Assembly: GCA_964017195.1 (NCBI GenBank)
Contig: OZ024892.1
Span: 11,251,801-11,315,800 of the forward strand
Length of the DNA stretch: 64,000 nt
Source: Siderastrea radians
Taxonomy: Eukaryota; Cnidaria; Anthozoa; Scleractinia; Rhizangiidae
Direction: 5' to 3'
This document shows, one piece after another, positions 11,483 through 23,400 of this stretch; position 1 is the first letter of the stretch; each line of letters starts with the position of its first letter. The position numbers and the translations under genes are program-made. The notes under the pieces were generated by a model, which was not told the origin of the DNA, did not search any database, and saw only the letters and a list, made by a program, of their open reading frames with translations.

Positions 11483-14400
11483 GTGATAAGAATAAGTTAA
11501 GCATCATTGCTGCTGCATGACCCAAGAAAAATTCAGATTTTAAAGCACTAATTATGTGTTTTGTAAATTATGTTCTTTGCAGTTGTGCTCTTCAGATGCT
11601 GGAGGCGGGCATGAACGTGAGTTCCAAGACAAGCCAAGATTTCCCGGTGCTTTGAATTCATCTTACACTGAAAAAATGAGCTTTGTTGATCCAGATGATG
11701 GTGAAACGATCCCTGTTTATCGTGTTATGGATCGGAGGGGGAAAGTTTTCGATGAATCACACAACCTCCAGGTACATGGAGTTAATCACAGTTTATTCGA
11801 TCCTGATCACAATTTTTTTCAACTAGCAGAGAAGTTCTTTTAGTTTTTAACTGGTTCTTCGAGTTCCTGCCTATAAGCAAGCAAGGAATTTTGGCATTTG
11901 ATGACAGTTTTATTGGAAATAAATTTGAAATCTGGTAGCTTAGCATTGCTTTTCATAAGCATTGACGACTGACAAAAAGTGTCATCTACTTCACTCAGAG
12001 AAGTCAGCTACTTTTTTCCCTAAATTGAAGTAATTAAACATGATTAAAGAGAGATTCTTTTTAAACTAAATTAAAAAGTCAGTTACTCTACTCAAAGCAG
12101 CTGCCTACTTCAAATTTTATTGAATTCCCTGGTTTCGAAATTTATGTTGGGGAGTGACTGTGTCTGGGGCTAAAAGTTTTTCCTCAGTGTAAAAACCTGA
12201 CAAGATTTTCTTTGAACATTAATATGTGAAATGATCATATACTTGAACTGCAGATAAAGATAGAATTATGTGAAGATCATCGCAGTGAAGGCATTTCAAC
12301 TTAAGCAGCTGAAAAGAAGAAACCTGAAAAAAAATTCAGGCTTGAATGGGAATCAAACCCATGACCTCTGCGATACCAGTGCAGCGCTCTAACCAACTGA
12401 GCTATCAAGCCAACTGGGAGCTGGTCAATAGCTCAGTTGGTTAAGAGCACTGCACCGGTATCGCAGAGGTCATGGGTTTGATTTTCGTTCAAGCCTGAAT
12501 TTTTTCAGGTTTCTTCTTTTCAACTGTCTAAGTTGAAACACCTTCACTGTGATGGTCTGCATATAATTCTAAGATTGTCTTTGTTTGTTAGCTATAATTG
12601 TTTTGCTGTACGTTTTTGTTTAAAATGTTTTGTGTCCTTTACATGTATTTTACATCATATTGTCTGTGAGTTTCACAGGTGATTAGACCAAGGTCTAGCC
12701 ATAAACACATCAAATTTCAAAATGCTTAGCTACATTATTTGTCCTGGAATATTTCAGACATCTTTAAATTTGGAAAAATTGTGTTTATCAATAAACCAGT
12801 CTTAATGTCACTGTTCCTGCAGAACATAGCGCAACTGCAATAGGCTATAAATAAGCACATGTCATGGAAAACAAAATAAAACGCTCTCAAGACTGCTCAG
12901 ACTTAACTGCACCATGCAGGAGTGAAACTAGCTTATTAAAGCACAAATAACATAGCCAACCCATCTCCAAAGGGAGGGAGGGAGGGAAAAAATTTTGCTA
13001 AATTGACAATAAACACTGGCTGCACTGCACAAGAGAATTGCAAATTGAACCTTGAACAGTTTGCTTGAACTTTTATAGCTGACATAGCCAGTAGTAAAAG
13101 CTGTACTACACAACAGTTTGGCCTTACACATTTACCATCTTAGTTATGAATAGGGCCGTAAAGCTATCGACCAATGCAATAAAACGTATGAAAGTGCTAA
13201 CTAGAAACAAAGCCATAATGTTGTTGGTCTAGCTATGACGAAGCTATTGATTTTAGTGATCTCGGGATCCCAACTACGTAGTGGTTCTATTGATATATAT
13301 CGAACGTGCCATCAAAGGCTCACTGAGAATGAGCGTCACATTCCATAACAATATTTTACTGATCTAACAGTAAAATCTTAAATAAATGTTTTGGATGCAA
13401 AATTTTTCAAAGGCCAAATAATTTCACTGTGATAGATATAATATTGTATATTAATAATATTATTTACAGGGGAGATGTGATGGCCCAATTACCTTTTTTG
13501 TTAAATTATGGGCTTTTCTATTCTTTTTAGTAGACTTCGACTTCCAGTAGATATGAATGTCTACTTTACAGCAAACCCGTAGTTCTCAAGTTTCTTACAC
13601 CTAGTATTTTATGAGTTGAAATATCTTCAAAGTCAATTATTTTGTCCCACATTTTCCCAATTCAAAATGACAACCAAATTGTTTAGCTTCTTTATTTTCT
13701 AACTTTTGTTAGCTTGAAAAAGAAACTATACAAGTTATATACAAGAAGATGACACTGCTGAATACAATGGACTGCATCTTGTACGAGTTACAGCAGCAAG
13801 TAAGTGAATTCCATGGAATCTTAAAAACATCTAAACAGGAAACTTCAGCAAAATTGTAGAATTTAAAAATCTTTTTGTTTAGTTAAATCTTAGCCAAGTT
13901 TTTAAAATCATAAAATCGCCATGTCGAGCACTGACTATGAACTCCAAATTTGTGAACATTCTTAATGGCAATTTCTGTAAACTATTTTTTCTTCTTTGTT
14001 GGGCAAATGCAATTAAACCCTGCTTTATGGGGGATTTAACTGTATTTGCCAACTGCAATTAAAAAAGGAGGGAGTGTCGTTGTCATGTACTGTTATTTCC
14101 CTAGACAATAAACTTGTCTCTCTCTTTACCAACAAAATGTTGGGAGGTAACCCTGCATTGGTTAGCATAAACAATGAAGGAAAGCAAGAGACACATGGTA
14201 CACCATGCCCACTGAGTATGACAGTACCATGCACACAGCCATAAGATGTGGGCAGTGTCAGTGGCAGCCATGGAGATCACCAGGGTGTTATACAGAGTGA
14301 GGTACTGGTCTACCGTGGGGATGGTGTACAGTGTGCCTCTTGCTGTCTTTTGGTATTTTATTGGCATCTCTTCCAGGAGGGCTGGTATTACTTCTACTAG

Positions 14401-17400
14401 TCTTCTCAGTGTATGATCCCTGAAGTCATGATTCAATTCATTGTGCATCTTAGAAAAATGTTTACAAGCATAGATTACTTCACAGCTTGAATTGCCACTG
14501 CACTGAACAAATAAAAATATGTTTCAACCTACAGTGATCAAAATAAAAATATAAAAATAAGGTAAAAAATAAAAATAAAATCAACAACGGTTTCCAAAAA
14601 CATTAAATCCATAAAACGTGCAGAGATTCTCTGAAGTTCATTCACACTTCAAGAACAAAAGGATCAAACACTCGATCACAACTCTGCTGCTCAAGAACGC
14701 TTAATTGTTCTTTTGTGTTTTGTCCTTTGAAGTTTGTTGAGAAGTGTCAAGGTCTTCCTCCAAAAGATCACCTTTTTCTAAACAAATGAGACCGAATGTA
14801 TGCAACACACTTTCACTAGCTGCTTAGGGAAATATATTGCCCAAAGGAACGGTGCTTCATCCAGCGGCATTGCCATTTTATAAATGACACACTAAAATTG
14901 GGCTTAAGTCGTAATGGTTCCTACCCATACACTTTCCTAAAACAAACCTGCTTAATACAGACACCCATGACCTACTTTCTAAATTGGTCAATGTTAGAAG
15001 GTGTGTAAGGCTGTATACCTTTTTCCATATAACTGCATGAAACTTGTGATACGTCTTTATGGATGGATCTCATCTTACTTGACAAACTATGGTGAGGAAG
15101 CCACTCATTTTGGAAGTGCTGCGGCTCTTTTACCTTTTACTTGTTTCTAAAGTGGTCAATGCTAGAATGTCCATAAGGTTGTATACCTTTTTTCATATAA
15201 CTGTATGAAAACGGTGTTGTCTTTAGAGAAGGATCTCATTTTACATGACAAACTATGGTGAGGAAGCAGCTCAGTTTGGAAGTGCTGCAGCTCTTTTACC
15301 TGAAGACGTAGTGTTAGGACAGTATCGTGAAGCTGGAGTGTTAATGTGGAGAGGATTTACACTAGATGACTTTATGAACCAATGTTATGCTAATCAAAAT
15401 GATGGTGGAAAGGGACGACAGACGCCTGTTCATTATGGATCTAAAGATCTCAATTTTGTCACAATATCCTCCCCTCTGGCCACTCAGATGCCACAAGGTG
15501 AGTTCCTTAACCCTGACATAAAAATGCATATTCTCCTTTCTGTTCTCCATACATTTCATATGGAACTAGTAAGGAGAATCTGTCTAAAAGTAAAGACATC
15601 TCATCCTTGGTGATCACTTTCTTTATTTTCATCACTTGAATGTTTGAACAAGTAAAATAATGTTAATGTGAAGAGAAATTTCGTTTTCGTCACCGTTAGG
15701 GATTAAAGGGTTAAGTGTTACAGGGTGAAGCATTGTTCCGTTGAACCACAGGCCATGCCAACATGGAAGGAGAACCGTATTTAATGATCATTCAATCATA
15801 AACAATTTGATCTAAAATACTAAGAAATTATACTTAGTACTTGGCCTTACAAATGTGTAAAGTAAACAAGAAATTAACTTAAAGAAAACTAGAATTCAAC
15901 TAAAAACTGGTTGATACATACAACTGGTTGGTAAAAGTTCTTGACAAACAACTGGTTAGAAAAGCCTACAATAATTGGTTAGCAAAACTTATAAACACTG
16001 GTTAGCTTGACTATTTTCACACAACTAAAAATGTACTCTTGATGACTTGACTTAAGTTAGGCGACTTAGCCATGCTAACATTTTGCGATACTCAAATTTA
16101 AAAGAAAGCCATGCAACATTAAACCAATATGGCACACGCGTCTATAAGTAACTTATTAAAGCTGGAAGTTTATCAGAACAGGCATGCTTACCATTCATCC
16201 AAAAGAACCTGGAAATTTCAGTTGAAAATCGTGGTTTGGTAATTTTTTAGATATTCCACCTAGAATTTTGGGGGTTGGTCCATTGAGTAATGGTACTTGA
16301 AATGTCTTTTTCCTTGTGGATTAAAGAGCACAGAAAAATGTTTACCATATTATTTTCCCGATTCTCTTATTTCCAGTCTCTATTAAAAAAGCACCATAGA
16401 ATTGTAAATGGTGAGCATTGATCATCTCTTCCAGCTAGTATGCTGATTTTGGGTATCCTAACTGTTTTCTTTTCCTGCATATGGTAAGGACCCCTGGGGC
16501 CCATTTCTTGAAAGTCCCAGTAACTTTTTGGGCCTGGAGCAATATTTTAAAATCAAAATCTATAGAATGGTGGTGTACCTTTTAGTGTGGAAACCAATTT
16601 GACTTGTTTCGTCAACTTATAATTTTACTGCTTAGCTTTAAAAAACCAAGAAAATTTAAATCTAAACCTTTTGCTCATAAAATAGCTTTCTGGGCCCAAA
16701 AAGTTATCAGAACTTTCAAGAAACGGGCCCCTGGTTCTTGTTAGGTTGTGGATACTGTATTAGTACTGTAACATAATTAAACAGTGTCAGCTTGTAGTTA
16801 GTCAAATATCGTGCCACTTAAATATGAGGTGGGGGTATTCAAAATGATGGTCAAGGTGGGTTCCAATGTCTGACTATGACTTTTCTGTATTGACTACTTG
16901 CTACCTATTTAATACCAATTTTTTACCTTGTGTGTATGCTCAATATGGAATTTATATAATTTACTTAAAGTGCACGTAACCCCCCAAATTTTTTTTCGGC
17001 TAAATAAATTCTGTTATCATCTGGAATATTTCTTCACAAAATTTTTTGATTTGGTTAAATTCTCGATTTTCTGTGCCCTGTTAAATTCAAGAAAAATTTG
17101 GTTCGCGTCCGAGTAAGAGGAACCTGGGGCGAGCCGTAGTTGTGACATCAGATCAAAAACCAAGAATTCCACGCCGCTTAGTTTTTAGCTGTGTTTCTCT
17201 GACTTTATTTGTTCATCGAAGCCTTCTGACCTTCTAGCTAATTCGAACAAAGTCATAGCATGACTAAAATTCCAATTTTGTAATCCAAAGCAGATACTGA
17301 GACGAGCTACGCGGATTCTGCTGATTTGTAGATGAATTTTAGTTCTGAATACGAGATAGATGTGGAACACAAAGTCGATAGTACACCGCCAAAGGATGAA

Positions 17401-20400
17401 GAAAGTGCCGTCCTGCCCATATCTGCTAAAAAGCCGCTAACCAACGAAGAATGAATTGCTCAATACAAAAAGGAAATAAAGGCAAACTAAGAACTGGAAC
17501 AGCAAATAAAGCAACTTACGATTGGCCTTCCCTGGTGAAAATCTTTGAAGGATCTTCAAGGATCCTTAAAGATCTCCATGAGGACCTTTGAGGATCCTTC
17601 TGAGGATCTTGACAAAGATCTTTATAAAATCTTCAAGGATCTTCAAAATTCTTGCCAAGATCTTCAAGGATCTTCAAGGTTCTTACCAAGATCTTCAAGG
17701 ATCTTTTATTTTCTTGCCAAGATCCTCAAGGATCTACAAAGATCTTTCAATTTCTTGCCAAGATCTTCAAGGATCTACAAAGATCTTCGAAATTCTTGCC
17801 AAGATCTACAAGGATATTCAAAGTTCTCGCAAAGATCTTCAAGGATCTTCAAAATTCTTGCCAAGATCTTTAAGGATCGTCAAAATTCCTCTCAAGATCT
17901 TCAAAGTTCTTGCCAAGATCTTCAAAGTTCTTGCCAAGATCTTAATCAAGATCTTCAATGTTCTTGCCAAGATCTTTAAGGATCTTCAAAATTCTTGTCA
18001 AGATCTTTGCTGTTCTTCCCAAGATTTTTAAGGATCTTCAAAACTCTTGTCAAGATCTTCAAAATTCTTGTCAAGATATTCAATGTTCTTACCAAGATCT
18101 TTAAGGATCTTCAAAATTCTTGCCAATATCTTTTTTGATCTTCAAAATTCTTCCCAATATCTTCCAATTTCCTCCACAATTCTTGCCAGGATCTTTAAGG
18201 ATCTTCAAAAGGTCATCAAGTTCTTGCAAGATTCAAAAAGATCTTCAAAAATCTCCCAAAGTTCTTTTTGGTTCTTTCAAGATTCACAACAATCTTTGAG
18301 GACCATTAAGGATGTTGCAAGCTCTTACAAAATAAAGCTAGGAATTCCTAGGAATTCCAAGCTTCACATGGCCTTAGATTAGTGTGGAAGAAATGTCTAG
18401 CAAACTGATCTAGAATTTGATAAAATTTGACAAAAATTGAGTTCCTAGGAATTACTGAGAATAGCAAACATTAGGATCTAATGTACATCAAACAACAAAC
18501 AAACGTAAAGTTGATTAAGTATTTATTGCAAAAATTGTAAGGATTCTTCACAAGTTTTCTTTTAGGCCACCAAATTCAACAGGCCTGTACCTTAAGGCCT
18601 GTATTATGAAACCTTAAAACACTTTCTTGTGGATATATTTAGAACATTAATTTACCACAGTTTCAGCACTCTGGAAACTGGCCTAGAGACTACATCATGT
18701 ACTGACACAGTGCAACTGTGATTAAAATAACATCTCCATGAAGTTCACAAGAGTTTTTATAAAATTATAACATATTAAATACCATATTTTTTGGACCTAC
18801 GTACATGACCTATGTAGTGTCCTCTGAATTTCACATCACTGAATACATAAAATTTAATTCAACATTGGGAAAATTACTATAATATTATTATTCTGAATTG
18901 CTACACCTAGAACTTCTTTTACATAAAGCTTCACCAGTATACAAAGTGAATTAGATGACATTGTCTTGATTGTCTTTTTCTCAAAATATTTTGCTGTGTT
19001 CATTTAGAGTGGATTTATAGAGATAACTTACAATACATTTACAATTGCATTGTGTCCTGGTCGGTTGAGTAGATATGATTCACAGAAAGGGAAATCAGTA
19101 AAAATGACCGCTTTGTTCATTAAAAGTGACTTAGCTTTAATACTGAGCACAGAGCAGGCTACTCTTGACTTGACACTGCAGTGCTCTGGCCATAAGTGTT
19201 ACATCTGTTCTAACAGCAGCTGATAATGAATTGAATGTATTCCTAGTAGAGCAAAACAGAACAAATTAGTCATTGTGTGGTTAAATCATTTCTGAATTAT
19301 TTTGTATTCAGTTAACAGTTCCATTCTTTCAATTCTCTAGAAGATGATCTCTATTATTGATTTCAAATCAGGACATTGTAAACTCAAGACAGATCAGTTG
19401 TCTTGTGCTATTGCATGCCCTTTTAACTACAGTGATGGAAACTCTCTACAGTGGAAAAGCACTGGAGAACATTGTATTGGACGTTTCATTTTAACTTTTC
19501 TATAAACTACACAATTATGCCATGACTGCTTCTTTAGTTAAATAAACTCGCAATTCAGCCTGCCTCAAGTGTAACTAGTTACACGAAAATATATAAGTTT
19601 ATAGCTTATAATTATATAGAGGTTCGAATGGAAGCAGATTGAAGCACAGGTAACCAAAGCGTAATATGAGAGTTTGTATGGAGCTGAAATTCGATCAAAA
19701 ATAATCGGCGGTTTTCCGCCGAAAATACATTAAAATCAAAATAAAGTTTAAAAAACCTTACCTGTTGTGTGTTTGCTGTGTTTTTATCGCTTTTCCGAGC
19801 TTCCGGAGGCCGTTTTGGGCGATTTTCTTCTTAACGGTCGACGCGCCGGCATGTCACGTACTAAAGACAGCTAAAGGTAGGAAAACGGGAATTCAAAATT
19901 GCCAACCGACACTCGAGGTCCCGATCAAAACACCCGCTAAAAATCGATTCAATCTAAAGTCAGAGCTTTAAAACCACAACACATTTCACAAAGGATAAAT
20001 CTCCTACCTTTCTATGTGATTCAATCGTCAATTAGTTTATCTCTCGAAGTACAGCCCTGCATTAAAAATGAACTAACTTTTCGAAATCGCCGCCATCACA
20101 GGTTTGTAAGGAAAAGAGGGTCAAAACTAACGGTCAAGCCTGGGACAAAGCGCCAAATTTCGCTCCACCGGGGGACGACTTGAGTGACTTCTATGTCGGC
20201 AAATGCCAAACTCACCCTCTCTCCGGTAAGTCAAGTTTTATACCTGAATGCGACCCGCGCACGATTTCCCGCCGAAATTTGAGAGGTACAACACTTGATT
20301 TACCGGAGAGGGGGTGAGCTTGGCATTTGGCGACATAGAAGTCACTCATGCCGTCCCTCGGTGGAGCGAAATTTGGCGCTTTGTCCCAGGCTTGACCGTT

Positions 20401-23400
20401 AGTTTTGACCCTCTTTTCCTTACAAGCCTGTGATGGCGGCGATTTCGAAAAGTTAGTTCATTTTTAATGCAGGGCTGTACTTCGAGAGATAAACTAATTG
20501 ACGATTGAATCACATAGAAAGGTAGGAGATTTATCCTTTTTGAAATGTGTTGTGGTTTTAAAGCTCTGACTTTAGATTGAATCGATTTTTAGCGGGTATT
20601 TTGATCGGGACCTCGAGTGTCGGTTGGCAATTTTGAATTCCCGTTTTCCTACCTTTAGCTGTCTTTAGTACGTGACATGCCGTCGCGTTGACCGTTAAGC
20701 AGAAGATCGCCCAAAACGGCCTCCGGAAGCTCGGAAAAGCGATAAAAACACAGCAAACACACAACAGGTAAGGTTTTTTAAACTTTATTTTGATTTTAAT
20801 GTATTTTCGGCGGAAAACCGCCGATTATTTTCGATCGAATTTCAGCTCCATACAAACTCTCATATTACGCTTTGGTTACCTGTGATTGAAGAAGACAGGA
20901 AAGAACATGATCTTCTTAGAATCATTAATTTTGAAGCCAGTCTTTCATTACAAATCATTTTCTTTTGAACTAACCTCCTTCTTAAGAGTAGATATCCAAA
21001 TTTTGCTGCCTTGAGGCATCATTCAAGCTTGAAATAATAGGAAATCCAAGGAAACGTGTTGACCATTTGAAATGAACTCGAAATTGATGAATTCAACCGT
21101 TTTCTCTGAGCCCGCAATGATAAGGCTGCTGACCAAAAGCGGCTCATTCATTACCAGTCTCTCCGAGATTCCAAAATGGCGGCTACTCCTGGCTCCGTTT
21201 TTCTTGCTCACTTAAAGGATTGCATTCTGTTAAGAAGTCACTCCTGAATCGTTTTTTGGGACCTATGGAGACTTAGAACAAATTTACCCCTGCAGAAGTT
21301 CAAAAACTAAGGATTTTCATTGTTAAATTGCTGAGACTGACTGCCTGAATATTAAGACAAAATATAAGCAACTAATGCTGAACAATTCAAATATGATCAT
21401 GTAAATTAACAAGGTAAAGTAAAACTTATTATTGTTTGACAAATGAAGTTTTCTGTTTTATGGTTAATTCTTGCACAGACTAAGCATAACATTCCAAGCA
21501 GAAATTATCTGAAAGTCTGAAAATTGTGTTGGATACATGTACTTTGTAGTGATAGCAGCTTTGTTTTTTGATCACACAGCAGATCAGACATTAGAATAAT
21601 AGTCACCACCTTGCAAGATCCTCATTATTTTAGTCCTTTCAAAGAGGATATTGAAGGAACCCAGCAAAGATCTTAGGAAAATCCTTGCAATTATGTTTGT
21701 AAGGATCCTCATCAAATCTTTGAAGATTCTGTCAACTGTGTCAAATTTTTCAAGGATGTTGTAAGATCTTGTGAAGGAACCTCGTATGATCCCCAGATCA
21801 AAGCAAAAACTTAAACGGAATATTTTCAAGATCTTCGAAATCCTTGAGGATCTTGCAGGATCCTTGCAAAGATCTTGTAAAGACGTCAATAATTATTGGC
21901 ATAAAATTACAGATTCCCTGCAAGATGCAGATCAAATCCTTACGAATCCTTTCTAAGATCTTTATAAGATCCTTAAGGTGATTCCATTCAATTGGATTGC
22001 GCATCCTTTCTGCGCATCATTTTTTGCGTGATTAGTGCAGGCACGAGCGGTCGCGCGCTCGGAACTTGTAGGTTTTCTATGAAAACTGGGTTGTTCAGAG
22101 AAATAAATGGGCTTTTTTTCCTAAATGAGCACGGTGACCCCCATTTTTTAATACATAAATTTAAATGGCATACCATCGAGTACTATATATTACGATTTTG
22201 AGAAAAGTTAAAAATTCTGCTTTGAGGTTATATATTTCTATTTAAATGCAGAAAAGAACATGTCTTCAGGTGCAGCAGGGTATATACGTATGCAGCAAAT
22301 TCTTTAATTCATTTGATTTCATATCCTTAATTCCTGTTCAACTAAAATAGTATGCAATGCAAGATAAACTGTCTATTTTGTTGAACTGCTCCACTATTTC
22401 AATGCAAGCGATGATGTTTTAAAGAAATGATAGTTCTCATTTCTGATTATTAGGGTTTCTCAGGAAACCTTGCAGGTCGTATAGTTGCTATTAATGGACA
22501 TCGGTCACATTGTGCAAAATCAAGCGCAGTGACCCCTATTTTTTATTGCATTTTTGAAATGTTAAAAACATAGTTACATAGCTTGGAATTCTCTTCCTGA
22601 CCATTACCGCACTATTTCTGATTTTACTTCTTTTCGACGACTGATATCTACAGGGAACAATAATTTACTTAAAAGGGCAGGAACTGCAAACCTTTCTACA
22701 TCATGATAATTTGCAAGTTAGTTGTCTAGGTAGTTAGTTATCTTATTTGTTATATAGAATTAACTTTTTATTATAATTATTTATTAATGTAGTTGGCTCG
22801 AAGATATTAGCACTTGAGTGCTACACTGTAAATTCGAGGGTAAATAAAGTTTATTGATTGATTGATTGATTGATAGTTACCAATTGGACCAAGTTTTATG
22901 AAATTTTAAACATTCCTTCTATTTCAATGGAATCACCTTAAATGCATCTTTTTAGGTCTTCGAAGGAACCTGACCAAATCCTTAAGGATCCTAGCAAGGA
23001 TCTTAACAAGATCCTTAAATGGATCTTTTTAAGATCTTTGAAAGATCCTCAATAAATCCTTGAGGATCTTGAAGGATCCTTGCACAGATCTTGCAAAGAT
23101 CTTGACAAGGATCCTTGTAAGATCCTGACCAATTCTTTGAGGATCCTGGCAAAGATCTTAACAAGATCCTTGAAAGGATCCTTTAAAGATCTTTGAAAGA
23201 TCCTTGTTTAGTCCTTGAGAATCTTGAAGGATCCTTGCAAAGATCTTGTGAAGATCCTGACAAGGATCCTAAAAAGATCCTGACCAAATCCTTGAGGATC
23301 CTGGCTAAGATCTTTAAAAGATCCTTGAAAGGATCCTTTTAAGATCTTTGAAAGATCCTTGTTTAGTCCTTGAGGATCTTGAAGGATCCTTGCAAAGATC

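Noticed and set aside
12342..12497. Two functional tRNA-Thr genes
   Set aside because: Anticodon stem mismatch, one unit lacks U33 and has a broken T-arm, and symmetry extends outside the tRNA parts.
14101..14448. 115-codon minus-strand frame in BCKDHA intron 3
   Set aside because: No family resemblance, no splice or regulatory context; left as unknown and not annotated as a gene.
17545..18382. Open frames of 111-147 codons (LAKIFKDLQ repeats)
   Set aside because: All frames of the GATC minisatellite are open; composition is purely repeat-driven.
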